From assembly GCA_011319805.1 (NCBI GenBank), contig SJRY01000253.1, forward strand, positions 310,001 to 374,000: a stretch of 64,000 bases of DNA, given 5' to 3'. A program made the position numbers and the translations under genes. Below the pieces are notes generated by a model. That model saw only the letters and a list, made by a program, of their open reading frames with translations. It did no database searches and was not told the DNA's origin. The DNA comes from Macrocybe gigantea (lineage: Eukaryota > Basidiomycota > Agaricomycetes > Agaricales > Callistosporiaceae). Shown piece after piece: positions 17,162 through 28,572 of the stretch; position 1 is the stretch's first letter; every line of letters begins with the position of its first letter.

Positions 17162-18842
17162 CTATGTAGTGGTGTCATCTTGGAGGCGCTTTCGGACGTT
17201 TTCCAACATCCGGCCGAGCTGGTTGGCTCCGCTGTTGTTGGTGCCGACCCCCAGAAATCGTCGTGGGGATCATCGTAGAAAAGCTTGGCGTTGCCCGTCT
17301 CGAGCAGTTGCTGAAGCAGGTTCGGGTGCTGCTTGATCTTGAGCGTGAGGACCATCTCCATCTGCAGTTAGCGCAAAAAAAAAAAATCAAAACAGTTGAA
17401 CGTTCAAAACAGGCGCCAGACGGTAGTATTGGAGCTCCGCACCTGTTCGAGATACACCTCGGCCCAGTTCCGCCTCTGGTACTGCTGGAACCTGGCCGCC
17501 GCCGGATACACCTCGGCCACATTCGCACAAGACCTGATCTTCTCCGCAATGTCCATGCGATGCGGCATAAACTTGAGTGCCTCGAGCAGGTGCGTCGCCG
17601 TCGGCCAGACGCGCTCTTCGTATATCACGCGGTACGGCGAGTGGTTCAGGAAGCCCTTGTGCAGCGTGTTCTGGTTGAAGAAGATCGGCGGGTCGCGCAC
17701 CACGTTCGGGTCGTCTGGCGACGGGTTCGGTGGGATGGCCGGCGCTAGACCTGCAGGCAGCGACGGAATCGGCATCGACGCAAAGTTGGGCAGCCCGTTG
17801 GGCGTCATGTACAGCGGGTAGTACGACACCGGCGGCACCGGCCGTTGCTGATGCTGCTGCGGAACCGACGGCTCCGGATCCGACTTGCGCCCTCCCAGCG
17901 GCGACTTTTTCAACGACGACGAAGCAAACACATTCCCAAACAGCCCCTTCTTCAACGGGCTCTTCTTCGCAGGCGACGCACCAGCAGCACCGGAAGACCC
18001 ACCCCCAGCCCCAGCCCCAGCCGCCGTGCGCAGCTGTTTCGCCAAGTCCGGTATTTCAGGCAGCGACAGCAAGTGCCTGTACGGCGTCATCTCGAATACG
18101 TCTTTTGGCGGCGGCGGGAGCGGGTTAGCGCTCGGCGAGGGAAACTGCACGGGTCGTACTGTCCTAGCGGTGGCGGCCCATGCGCGCCTCGCACAGACTG
18201 CGACCGCCCCGCTGTCGTCGTTGTCCGTCTCGTCGACGAGCGGCGCGGCGCCTGGGATCGTTCGGCCGTGCGAGTGTTGGGTATGACAGGCGGCTCGGCG
18301 CCCGCTGTCGCCCCGTACTCGTCGTCCTCGAGAGTCTGCGCACGTGGGAAAGGCGTTTGTGAGCGGCGGGAGCCTGAGCGTGCGCGGGACGGCGCCGCCG
18401 GCGCTGATGGTTCGGGCGGGTCGTCGCGCTGCGCGGAGGCATGGGCGAAGCCTGTGCAGGGTCAGTGTCATGAGTGAACGTCATGCAACAAGACACGATC
18501 AGGACGCAAGCCGCAAGCAACAAGCGAGAACGAGCGGTAAATGATCAGAAAAAAGAAAATGAACTCACGAGGAGCCTGCCCTCGCATAGATCTGTGCCGT
18601 GTGCTATGACGTCTCGAACTCTTCCTGCTCCTGCCGTCCTTTCCGTTCGGCATCGCGGGGTATGGTTGTGGGAAGGGGTAGTAGTGTGGGTAGTATCCTG
18701 GAGGGTACACAGGTGGGCCGTACGGAAACATTCCTTGGGCCACGTCTGGGGGTATAACGGCGCCGCCATATCCTGGCATGCCAGGTGCGCCATAGAAATT
18801 GTCCCGTCGTTTTCTCTTGAACGTGGATGCCGAAATTCCCAT
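17162..18842 (-). CDS. NADAR-domain protein (YbiA/DUF1768 family) with long disordered N-terminus
   Basis: NADAR domains are predicted or shown N-glycosidases that remove damaged riboflavin intermediates or ADP-ribose-type modifications. Start MGISASTFKRKRRDNFYG at 18842, followed by a G/P/Y-rich low-complexity region, an intron with donor GTGAGT after GQAPR, and a Pro/Ser/Arg-rich linker. The domain itself (about 17710-17170) shows FLNHSPYRVIYEERVWPTAT, HLLEALKFMPHR, AARFQQYQRRNWAEVYL, then MEMVLTLKIKQHPNLLQQLL and GNAKLFYDDPHDDFWG. It closes with GANQLGRMLENVRKRLQ and TAG at 17162-17164. Two frame breaks lie at short homopolymers: five Cs at 17248-17252 (between DDFWG and GVGTNN) and three Gs at 18151-18153. 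Each is repaired by one extra base. The specific substrate in fungi is unknown to me. Confidence 0.8.
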
Positions 18843-19565
18843 CGTCGAATTTCAAATCTTTTTTTTTCGTTCTTTATCTTTCGTTACGAGGAAAAAAGGC
18901 AAGGCGCGCGACGATACACAGCGTCTTTTTTTTTTTTAAAGACCACAGGTGGCGCAGATCAGCTATTAGGGGACAAGTGTATGGAACTTCGTGAACGGAA
19001 ATGCGGGGCTGTAAAGCTCAATCGTGGGCCAGAGTCAGATTCGACAAGACGGCCGATCGAAAGCTGTAAGTTCCCTTTGCAGGCTTTGTCTGTTCCTTGG
19101 TGGTTCACAGTCGTGACGGTCGTGAAAATTCGTAGTCCTGGTGTAGAGTAGAGATGATCTGAATGCCAGACAATGGCATGGCTCCTGCTAGAAGGATAGA
19201 GTTTGTGTGAAGAAAAGTCGTAAGCACTCGAGCATTGTAAACTTTTTTTTTTGTTGTTGTTCCTGCATCAATTGATCTTGTTCACGCTTCCTTTGTTGTT
19301 TGGCAGGCTGGTGTACAAACACGTGTATGCCAAATAACACCAATCTTGGCTGCTTACAATGCTTCTGCCAGTGCCGTAACATGCTGTGCTGTACGTACAT
19401 TCGCAGTTAGTCTGGGGGGTGAACTAGCAAGAGTGTTTTATCTGTATAGAGCGGAGCGAAACACGCCCTTGATGAGACCTTGTCGGATGGTATGAACAGC
19501 TTTCGTCGACGCTCTGTATCTTCCCGAAAAGCTGCATAAAGGAACAGAGATGATCGTGCTATGAC
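18843..19565. other. Intergenic region
   Basis: About 720 bp between the NADAR start codon and the thioesterase stop. It contains A/T homopolymer tracts near 18860, 18930 and 19241. No gene, RNA or repeat structure was recognised. Promoter elements of the NADAR gene should lie in the left part. Confidence 0.45.
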
Positions 19566-20575
19566 TCATGGAAGATCGTTGTCAGAGTGATTTCGTTGTG
19601 GCGACATCTGCAGCTGAGCGCCGGAAGCGATCAGACGACTATGCGTCGCGTCCCATATCTATCGGAGGGAATAAAATCACCTCGGCCAGAAAAAAAGAGA
19701 CGAATGGCGTACCTCGCCCCTGCATGACCGCATCTCTCCGTCCGCGGACATGCTGGTGCCCACTATCCTGAGTTTCGATCCCCTTGCGGTTCACAAAACG
19801 TTCCCTTCGATCAGCAAGGGGGGAAAAAGAGGAGGGGAAAACGCCGGTCTGGCGACTCACATGGGAGCTTGACCGTGGAACATGGTGTTGATGGCTTGCG
19901 TGACGCCAAGCATGCTCTTGGACCCGGTCGCGCCTCCATCACTGCGAGAGAGACGACGGTGCATCTGGTGCGAGGGCAGACAAGGTGTCGAGATGAGGTG
20001 TGCTAGCAGCTGCGAGAGAACGAGACGCAACGTACTCGTCTATCAATAATATCGCGCAACCCTCGGCCATGACGCCATGCGCGTTGAGCATGTCTAACAG
20101 CGTGAGCGACCGAAAAAAAAAAAAAAAAACGTCGCAAGAGCGCCGAACCTTCCGTCACGTCGATCTCGCACACGACCCTTCCTCGGTTTGGACATGTCTT
20201 CAGGATTCTGCACCAAAGACACCTCGACGACCTTTATGCGGTCCGTGACGGACTGGGCAAAGCTCACTTTCTGGCGGTGGAACACGGCGAACCACTTGAT
20301 GGGCAGCTCCTTGATCCTGCGCGGTGCGTTTCCCGACACCTGCGACACCGCGCTGTCGTCCAGCTCTCGTTGGAGGATGGATATCGCGCTAGGCACACCT
20401 CGCGCATTCTGGAGCACCTTTCAGAACTGAAAATTAAAAAAAAAAACAAGGACTTCTAGGCAACAGTTCCCGCCGGGTTCGGAAGCCAAGTCCGAGTCCG
20501 GTGACGTTGGCTGGGGGATGATTGTCAGGGATCAATTTCTCGCCCTTGCGCACTGGTCGCTGTGACAGTCGCCAT
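19566..20575 (-). CDS. Hot-dog fold thioesterase (PaaI/ACOT13-like), copy A
   Basis: Single hot-dog domain enzyme, probably hydrolysing acyl-CoA or related thioesters. ATG at 20573-20575 (MATVTATS). Following exons give RRIKELPIKWFAVFHRQKVSF, VVEVSLVQNPEDM and VCEIDVTEG. The core helix exon after 20098 has DMLNAHGVMAEGCAILLID, at the place of the HGG loop and helix of the family. Next come SKSMLGVTQAINTMFHGQAPM, then GSKLRIVGTSMSADGEMRS. The last exon is IWDATHSRLIASGAQLQM, ending in TGA at 19566-19568. All joins after 20120 are consistent GT-AG splices. The N-terminal exon structure (20420-20575) is less certain. It lies head to head with copy B. Confidence 0.72.
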
Positions 20576-20895
20576 GGATCGGGCTACGGAGTTACCGAAC
20601 CCCGTTCCAACATTCTCACAGCCGCCTGCTCAACGTCAAAAAGTACAAAAAGGCCACTGATGCCGTTGATCTGCTGCCCAACCAGCACCAAGCCACGTGT
20701 GGGTTTATTTTTCCAGATTGTCAACAGCTGTCTTTTGATTTTTCTTCTTTTTTTTTAAATCCCTTGCAACCAGCAGTTGCTTCGATCAGTCGTAAGCTTG
20801 CCAGCGTTACGAGAACGTCTTTTTTTTTTTTTTTTTGGGACGCGTATCGCAAGTTCTCGACAAGTCTACTGCACTTTTGAACACGAACGGACGAC
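20576..20895. promoter_or_regulatory. Shared promoter region of two divergent thioesterase genes
   Basis: 320 bp between the two start codons. It contains long T tracts (20748-20757 and 20820-20837) and little else. The spacing suggests a common bidirectional promoter. No specific operator was recognised. Confidence 0.5.
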
Positions 20896-21788
20896 ATGCC
20901 GGTGCAAAAGTCGGATCTCGTCATGACCGTCCCCACCTCTCCCACGTCATCTACGGACGCGGGGCACACCGTCGACGCCTCCGCAGTCAAGGGCAACGTC
21001 TCGGACGAGGAAAAGCAGATCGGGCTCAGCATCTTTCGCTACTTTGTCAGCACGAAAGAAAAGTCGTACGGCGCGGAGATCGGCCAGCGTCTCCGCATGG
21101 TCGAGATGAACGTCTGGGGACGAGGAAGCCCTGCTGCTTACGGCGAGACCGTGTTCGAGATCGAGGTCGAGAAAGGTGCGACGGCTTTTCTTTTTCCTTC
21201 TTTCTTTTCTTTTCTTTCGTGGCTTCTGCCAGCTGACTGGTTCGATGGTGTGGGTGCTGTCTCAGATATGTGCAACGTTTTTGGCACCCTTCATGGCGCC
21301 TGCGCCGCGTACATGATCGACCCGTCAGTCTAGGTTTGATGATGCTTTTGTTTCGGGACTGGTAGTGATCTGCTTTTCCCCTTTTTTTTGGTGGGAGCAG
21401 GTGCTCCGTGTCATCGTTGGTCGCGCTCGGGATAGCAACCGGCGTCGATGGCACAGGCGTTTCTCAGTCCATGAATCTCATATGGCACCAGCCAGCTCGC
21501 GCGTACGCACCTCAACGCCTTTCTCCTTTCGCGTCTTGATCTGTCTCCAGAGGAGCGAAACTGCGCATCGTCTCCACGTCGGTGTTCATACACGGCCGCG
21601 TCCGTTCCGCGCGATGTGAGGTATGAGCCAGCCGTCGACTCCGTTCACCTGTTCATTTGATTGATATCGCGCAAAAAAAAAAAACAAAAGATATGGATGG
21701 CGATAAGCTTTGCGTCTCCGCTCTACACTCTACTGTCAATCCTTGGCAAAACACCGCCAAGGGCCCAAAACCTAAAGCGAAACTCTGA
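20896..21788 (+). CDS. Hot-dog fold thioesterase (PaaI/ACOT13-like), copy B
   Basis: Paralogue-like partner of the divergent gene at 19566-20575. ATG at 20896. Exon 1 encodes KQIGLSIFRYFVSTKEKSYG and YGETVFEIEVEK. Exon 2 begins after a CAG at about 21266 and gives DMCNVFGTLHGACAAYMIDP, where the catalytic-loop HGG reads HGA. Exon 3 has CSVSSLVALGIATGVDG and GVSQSMNLIWHQPARA. Exon 4 has GAKLRIVSTSVFIHGRVRS. The final exon gives MDGDKLCVSALHSTVNPW and stops at 21786-21788. The last splice is ambiguous: donor GTGAGG keeps the frame, whereas the downstream GTATGA donor would keep the usual RCEI motif but break frame by one base. It is likely soluble, cytosolic, peroxisomal or mitochondrial. No targeting signal is clear. 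Confidence 0.78.
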
Positions 21789-22263
21789 TCATCATCCACG
21801 TTCCTCCGAGCATATACAGTAACGTGCTTCCGGCACCGCGCATGTCTTCCTATCAACTCGGGCGACGGGCTCATTTCCAAGATCATAGCGCCGTTCTTCT
21901 CTCACATCAAACACGCGCATTCAAAGAGTTTTTAGGTCATTCCTGCTGCTGTCTTGTCTCATATAACGCTTTTCCTCCTGTTGTCGTTGCTCCTCATATC
22001 TATCTTATTGAACCCCATCTGCATGCATCGCACATGGACTTTTTTTTTTTTGCACTTGGCCAAACAGGATTTCTCCTCTCGAGCATACGTAAATGCTGCT
22101 TTGATACTTTAGAACCCTTTGTATGTACAATACGATAGCGATAATAACCCGTTCTTGCTCCCATCCCCTCTTGACAATCGCAAATGGCCCATTCTAGATC
22201 ATGCCATTACGTTTCCAGGGGGCCATTGATGACGCGCAACCCGTCACTATGATGTCGATATCT
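21789..22263. other. Intergenic region between convergent genes
   Basis: 475 bp between the thioesterase B stop and the HAM1 stop. Expected to hold two 3' UTRs. It contains a T tract at 22040-22050. I see nothing else in it. Confidence 0.5.
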
Positions 22264-23252
22264 TCAACTCTCGGGCAGGGACTGCAGGTACGCTCTCAGC
22301 TTCTCAAGCGCCTTGTACCGATGCGAGAGCTTGTTCTTCTGCTCCGCGGGCATCTCCGCGTACCTGAATCGGAATAAGCACCCAGGTCCGATGGTCGTAA
22401 ACAGGAGGAGAGGAAACACAGACGTCAGACGCGTGCCTGTGGGCTCGAAAACGGCGTCCCATCCAAACACCTTGGGTCCTCTCGCGGGAACGATCGTCCC
22501 GTCCGTCGACCTTCGAAAATCACGGGCTCGGATCCTGCCAGTCGTCACCAGTCAAGACGTTCGTGGGTGGTTTTTTTTTTTTTCGGTGGTGATTCGTATC
22601 AGGAGAGATGTAGGATGAGCAGCGAAAACAAAAAAAAAATCAGCAATCCTACAGTCTCACGTGAAAAGAACGGCGAGCACCTGGTCCAGCGCAGTAAGCA
22701 AACGTGCACAGCGCCCAAGCGGCCTTTGTCGAAAAGCCGACAAGCAGGTTGTTCAGCCCCTCATGGCCGATCTCAGCCATAAAATGCTTGATATAAGGCC
22801 CCGGGAGACCTTTGAGAGCCTCGTAACAGAGCGCAGTGTCTTCCGTTATGCAAGGGCCACCGATCTGGAAAACATCCCGCCGTTCCGATCAACGTTAGTC
22901 TTTTTTTATTTTTATTTTTTCTGTGGAGAACGCAAACTTACTATCTCGGCCGCTCGACGGCACTTGTCCCGCGCGACTTCTTGCGTCGTCCCTTGAATCT
23001 CTGGTACTGCAAAGAAAAGAAAATGATAGTATCAGTGATATTTTCAGACACTGTATCATTTACAGAGGCAATACTCACGGTCCAAGCTCCTCGACTCGAC
23101 TTCGATCGGGTGGGGCCCGTCAGACAAGATGGCCTTGACCTCTTTCAGCTTGTTGGCATTCCCTGTCACGAAAGCTGCAAACCAATCGTAATTCAGCGAC
23201 CATCATCTGCTAGAAGTATCGTAGATAGGCACTGACTGAGAGTTTTTGACAT
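22264..23252 (-). CDS. HAM1: Inosine/xanthosine triphosphate pyrophosphatase (ITPA/HAM1)
   Basis: House-cleaning enzyme that hydrolyses ITP, XTP and dITP to monophosphates and so keeps non-canonical purines out of nucleic acids. The ATG at 23250-23252 starts a mini-exon, MSKTL. After an intron the family's phosphate-binding motif appears as [17 protein letters not shown]. Next are [20 protein letters not shown], then a catalytic exon containing [19 protein letters not shown] and [15 protein letters not shown]. Downstream are [20 protein letters not shown], then [20 protein letters not shown] and [12 protein letters not shown]. The length and motif order match the roughly 190-residue family. 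The tRNA gene starts about 105 bp upstream of its start codon, on the other strand. Confidence 0.92.
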
Positions 23253-23357
23253 CTCTGTATCTGATAAAGCCGCGCTTGATTGAACAAATGTGATTTTTCG
23301 TTGATCTTTAACGACGCCGCAATTGTGGTTATATAATTTGCAGCCAATAAACCTCAT

Positions 23358-23429
23358 GGCCGTGTGGCGAAATGGCATCGCGTCTGACTACGAATCAGGA
23401 GATTGCAGGTTCGACCCCTGTCTCGGTCA
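23358..23429 (+). tRNA. tRNA-Arg, anticodon ACG
   Basis: A 72-nt cloverleaf can be folded by eye. The acceptor stem GGCCGTG pairs with CTCGGTC (one T-T mismatch and one G-T), followed by discriminator A. The D arm is GCG/CGC. The anticodon stem TCTGA/TCAGG has a loop CTACGAA with anticodon ACG (read as ICG). The T arm is GCAGG-TTCGACC-CCTGT, with the internal box B core GGTTCGACCC. No intron. CCA is not encoded, as expected in eukaryotes. A run of ten Ts follows 9 nt downstream. Confidence 0.93.
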
Positions 23430-23437
23430 TTGCACTC

Positions 23438-23447
23438 TTTTTTTTTT
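23438..23447 (+). terminator. RNA polymerase III terminator of tRNA-Arg
   Basis: Uninterrupted T run on the sense strand immediately downstream of the tRNA, as used by Pol III. Confidence 0.8.
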
Positions 23448-23626
23448 CTTTAATCCTACATTAGACCTTGTGAGCAAACGCAATCATCTCTCATGGCTGA
23501 GAACCAGGCGGTTTCTGAATTTGTGAATGACCAAGCTACATTCCAGTCTAAGCCCTGCTGGTGATATTCCTTCTGTTCATGACATCCCGAGCAAACAAAA
23601 AAGCAGAACCAACAAAAACTATCACA

Positions 23627-26005
23627 TCAGTCCGTGCTCTCATCGTCCGTGCGCTTCGCATTCGCCCAAGCTACCGCATCGCGCCGACCCTTGGACACGT
23701 CCACAGCAAACCAGATCACCAACGACGCGCAGACACAGAGCGCGAACAGGAACGGGAATCCCATCCAGTTGCTGCCTGACCGGTCTATGATCGCCTGAAT
23801 CACGTTCGGACCGATCATCGACGACGCGCGGTTCGAGAGTCCGAACAGGCCGAAGAACTGTACTCCGGGTGAGGGGTCAGTCTCGCGTGGTGTTTGAATG
23901 GATGTGCAAGAAAGGGACTGACCATGTTGTCGAACCCTGGAGGCGTCAGTTCTGCCATCATGGTCTGCGAAAAGGCGTAATACGGGGCTTGGAATAATCC
24001 GAACACGACGTTATACGCCCTAAGAATGATGGAATCTGATTCTATACAAGTCTCACGAGATCAAGCGTGGAACGTACCAGAATTCCCAAACATTGTGAAA
24101 TCTAGAATTGGATCGAAATCAACCTTGTCCGACGGCTAGTTCATGCATCGCTTACCCGATTCTATGCGTCCAAATCCCGAGCATGCCCCAGAGGGGAATG
24201 ATTATCGTGACGACATTCGTAACCACAAACTTTCATCAAAAGCCGTTTGAAGTTTCTTAGGCTGAAAGGCATGAAAAAGAAAGACGTGTTTGGCGCTCAC
24301 CATCTTCTTTGTGCTGAGCTTCCAATAACGCTGAATGTACCAGAAACCCAGTGTGCTCATCGTCGACGTGATGGCTTGCGAAAGGCCGAGATAGGTGTTC
24401 TGGAGGAAACTAAAGGAGAATTTCTCGTTTTGGCAGATCGCAACTAGCGTTCCTGTAGTATTTAACCCCTGGAAAGTGATGAATGAATCTGCTCGTCAGT
24501 ACGTGGCAGCGTAGAACTCTTACGTCTGCGAGGAGGAAAAATGCGAAAAGATAATGAAGGTGTATGGAAGCTGCTTGTATTGCTTTATGGCCACCCAGAT
24601 CTGGGGAGTGTCACGCATTAACGTCGGGCTTTAGGACATACAGGGATACCGTGCCTGTTCCATCCGATTGTAAGGTAGCTCTCTCCTTCGGGAGAGGAGG
24701 ACCAGGCCGGGGTTGCTGAAAGATGACTACAGGACGGTCAAACGACGAATTAAGCGCACAAGACATGACGCTTACACCACCATATCCCCAGCAGGACCCA
24801 ATAAGCGTTAGTGCTTATGCCAACATTTAGACGGTCACCGAAGCAACAGATAATCACGCTGCGCACAGAACAAGAGTGTAGTTGTCGACCTTGGGATTCA
24901 ATCGTAGGGGCAGGAGGACCGAGAGATTGAGGCATAGCGTGGCAATGTATCCGATGTTGCTGTGAGTCTTTGCAACTCAGTCTCGTCGAGCGGAGCGCTG
25001 ACTCGAACGATCACTCACTGTGCTGATGTTGCTTATTCGATTCTTCTCGAGACTCTCCTCGACTTCGTACACTTCTCTGCTGATCTCCCCGGATTCGTAC
25101 TTCTCACGGAGCGAACGTGAATGCGCGGTGTTGCGCGCAAGCCGGGGGAACGCTGCCGCGTAAAACACGAGCGTTGCTCCGTAGCTGATGAAACCTATCA
25201 TATAGAGAGCCATAGCGAGACTCCATCTCGAAGGAACTTTTGCGCAGGGTTAATGGATTTTAGCAGAACAGGGGTATCGTTTGAAGCGCACGGTGAGGCT
25301 CATACATGCAAACTGAGCCGCCCAGCATATGCATGTGACGACGAACAAGAGCCAACGTCCGAACGTCCCATAGTCGGCGGCAGAGCCGATGGTGGTGAAT
25401 ATCAGTGTCATGACCTGGATACTGTCAGGTAGGGCACATAAAACATAGACAACATGTCCCTTACGGCGAAGCTGACGCCGTTAGCGATCAACACGACGCT
25501 GGAAACGGCCTTTGTGCCTCCCGCCCAGGGCAATACGCACTGGCCAGACGCGTCTGGGGCATCGCAAAATGACCCAGGACCTTTGACAGGATCATATCCT
25601 GCAGCGTTGGCCAATGATTGGAACAACGTCATCGTGAATCCGAGAGGACCAACACCCTAGTCATTCCAGTTCAATTCGCGCCATAGCATATAGTAAAAAC
25701 ATACATTGTCTCCATTGTAATACACTGCATTACAGAATGTGTCAGATTTGGGAATTGAATATTGATCGTTGACAGCCTGTGTACGCACAATAATAGCTCC
25801 AAAGCTCTCTCCGGGTCACAATCGGCTCGTCCTTTCCCTCTGGCGCCAGAAAACCTATACCGTTCTCATTTCGCACCGTATACCCGTCAAAGCTAGGCGG
25901 AGAGTCCATTGGTGCGACTTGTTTGTCGGCCTCCTTGTCTGAGTCAAACGCCGGAGGAGGCTCCGTTGGTGCAATTGGGTTTTCTGGGGCCGGAATGCGG
26001 GACAT
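23627..26005 (-). CDS. ATG22: Atg22-like vacuolar amino acid effluxer (major facilitator superfamily)
   Basis: Multi-pass vacuolar membrane protein that exports amino acids released by autophagic breakdown. The ATG at 26003-26005 gives MSRIPAPENPIAP, a cytosolic Pro/Glu/Asp-rich head, then PIVTRRELWSYY, the family's entry to the first helix. Later exons include GPLGFTMTLFQSLANAAGY-type sequence, a lumenal loop with SFCDAPDASGQCVLPW, VSSVVLIANGVSFA, helices with GTFGRWLLFVVTCICWAAQF, MALYMIGFISYGATLVFYA, FPRLARNTAHSRSLREKYES and an acidic EVYEVEESLEKNRISNIS. The C-terminus is FPFLFALCVCASLVIWFAVD followed by VSKGRRDAVAW. It has around a dozen short exons. The frame with an upstream TTG at 26032 was not used. 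The order of loops and the VDxxKGRRDA tail are characteristic of Atg22. Confidence 0.87.
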
Positions 26006-26530
26006 CGTGGCTGTACTCGTCGTCCGAGCCAAGAGATTGAGCGACCACCAGAGAAAGAACCACGACCTTGATCAGCCAATGAAGCTTCTTTTTATCGAGG
26101 ACCCTATGATTCTTCAGGTATTTTGGGATCCGGCTTGCGCTATGTATGGAACATAGGGCAGAGGCTCTAACCATGTGGAAAAGAGTCTCGTGCATGCTTA
26201 TCGTGCTTCCAGGTATTGTGCAGACTCCAGGCAACGATATTGGCAGACGTGGGTGAAATGGAGATAGACGAACACCAGCTGACCAGGTGGACCCTTGTTT
26301 GTTTGATGTTCGCGCCTTCCTCGTCTCCACAACGCCCAAAGCTCTCCATCGACATTACAATCCACGGCCGTCGCATGAGAACTACACTGGAATGCGCTCG
26401 CACGCCTCGTAGTTACACGTAGGCCTCAACGTTGGAAGGCTTGAAACTCGGCCTGGAGTCCTCACGGCTGTTGATTTAAACAAGAGCTTCGACGGCCCCG
26501 ATCTCTATCCCTTGACAGTGCTCTTCCTTT
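26006..26530. promoter_or_regulatory. Divergent region between ATG22 and amidase
   Basis: 525 bp between two start codons, so both promoters are here. No repeat and no convincing coding sequence is visible. Confidence 0.45.
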
Positions 26531-28572
26531 ATGGCTTGCTGGCTAGGTACGAGTGCTCTCGTCCTTTTAGGTTCGGCTCTGCTCGTCTCTGGGGCTGCTA
26601 CTGTGGTAAAGAGTGATCGGACGGGCAGTGTCCTGCGGCTCAATGGAGAACCCTACTATGTCACCACAGCGCCGTCCTTCTTTATCGAAAGCCCCGCGAC
26701 GGGAAAAAAGGCTTTCAAGAATTATTCACCAGCGACCAGCATCCGGTCCCAATTCTCTCCGATCACGAAGAAGTTCTTGGAATCGCAGCTATCGCTCTTT
26801 AGCCGCGTGGACGATGTGTGGAACGAACATTTTTTCGACACATTGTTTATATCCTATGACGGCCAGACCCAAGGTTATCTCGAACAAGCCGCTGAGATAT
26901 GGCTTGAATCCAAGAACATCTCCCATCTCTATGTTTCGAACACCACCAAGATACCGACCCTTTCCACAGGCTCGACCCGCGTTTTGCAGATTCCCACCGG
27001 TCCACCCGCTGGGCCATACTTTGTGAAAGCCTCGAGCACCAAAGCGGGCCTGGACCTCCATCAGGTGTACCGTTTACAGAAGGACAAATACGACGCTTTC
27101 GTGCTCGGCGCCGTCGCTCACCCCAAGGGCGGCTGGATGAAGACGAACATCACCCTTGACGGTGATTCCAAGCAGTACATCCCGGTCCCGTCCCGTCTCA
27201 CGCTCTTTAAATCCCTTCCCCTTGCCGGCACACGATTTGCTCTGAAGGACATATTTGACGTGCAGTACCTCCCCACGGGCGCCGGCTCCATTTCCTACAG
27301 CAAGACGTACTTTGGCGCCAACGAAACAGCGCCATCCGTTCAACAACTCTTTGACCTTGGTGCGACGCTCGTGGGCAAAACAAGAACGTCCCAGTTCGCT
27401 CACGGTGCCCAGCCTTGGGAATATGTCGACATTCCATATTCTTGGAACCCGCGCGGCGATAGATACCTCACAGCGTCTGCGTCCAGTTCGGGCAGTGCGT
27501 GCGCTATAGCTGGCTATGATTGGCTCGAGTTTACCGTCGGAAGCGATACACGTGGTAGTGTGAGGAAGCCTGCTGCGATGGTCGGCGCATATGGGATCAG
27601 ACCCACGCATGGCGGCTTGGACCTCAAAGGAGTGATTCCCTTTCAGAGGAAATGGACACCGCAGGGTTCTTTACCGAGAACCTCGTCTTTTCACCGAGAT
27701 CGCGAAACACTGGTGCGTGTTTTTATGATTGTCTAGGAGTGGTGGCCTAATATAATAACAGGTATGAGAATTCGACTGTCAAGGTCAAGAGGCAGAGGCT
27801 CCGGTTCCCTCAGAAACTCTTGTACCCCATGAGCATTTTCCAGTCAAGAACCCAGCCGCCCAGGCTCTCTATGATTCGTTCGCTGACGCGTTGAAGAAAC
27901 ACCTCCGTATCACCAAAGTCCCCGTCAACTTCACCGAGCTGCTCAGCCCCTTCTTCCCCGACGGCGGCGATTTCCACAAGTTCCAACTCGAATCGAACAA
28001 ACTTGCTGAGTACCGCTCCTGGCAGTCGGTGGGCAAGCCGCTTGTTCAGCGGCATCACATGCTCTTTACCAGGACCCGACGTATGATCCCGTCCCACGCC
28101 AGGTGTTCAGGCGTGGTGCCAGATTGACCCAGAAGGACTTTGACGCCGCCGTGGAGTACGCCGGCGGTTTGCCGAGTCCGTTCGTGAGCAGGTCATCAAA
28201 CCCGACGCCAAGTCGTGCTCCAAGTCGCTCTTCATGTACGACGCAGGCTCGGGCGGCCTACCCTCTTTCCGCGTCGACGAGTACAATGCCCTCTATGGCT
28301 CGTCGCAGCTCACGCTTACCGCGGCAGCGCCGTCGTCAAAGGCAGCCGACCACTTTAACTATTTGGCGTCGATGGCGGGCTTGCCTGAGATCACCGTGCC
28401 GATCGGGCAGGTGGAGTACTACAGCCACATCACAAGGGAATGGGAGATGCTGCCTGTCGCTGTGCAGCTCGTTGCTCATGCAGGTTGCGACGAGATGCTG
28501 CTTGATCTGGTTAAGAAGCTGACTGATCTGGGCATTGTCAAGCCCACGAAGACAGGGAGGAATGCATTTTAG
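26531..28572 (+). CDS. Secreted amidase-signature family hydrolase, with five apparent frame breaks
   Basis: Amidase-signature enzymes hydrolyse C-N bonds with a Ser-cisSer-Lys triad. The start has a clear signal peptide (MACWLGTSALVLLGSALLVSGA). An N-terminal fungal extension precedes the amidase core. The catalytic Lys is in TRFALKDIFDV. The glycine/serine-rich segment is SASSSGSACAIAGYDW, and the nucleophile region is GSDTRGSVRKPAAM. One intron runs 27713-27761. The C-terminal part reads ALKKHLRITKVPVNFTELL, HFNYLASMAGLPEITVPIG and the end TKTGRNAF. The frame has to change at 27641-27643 (T run), 27688-27691 (T run), 27825-27828 (C run), about 28057-28060 and 28160-28164. Each is repaired by one extra base and restores recognisable family sequence. 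Either the gene is a recent pseudogene or the sequence has errors. The substrate is unknown. Confidence 0.75.

Noticed and set aside
20110..20837. Long A/T homopolymers as regulatory elements or retroposed poly(A) tails
   Set aside because: They lie inside introns or the promoter region, have no flanking duplications, and similar tracts occur throughout the window.
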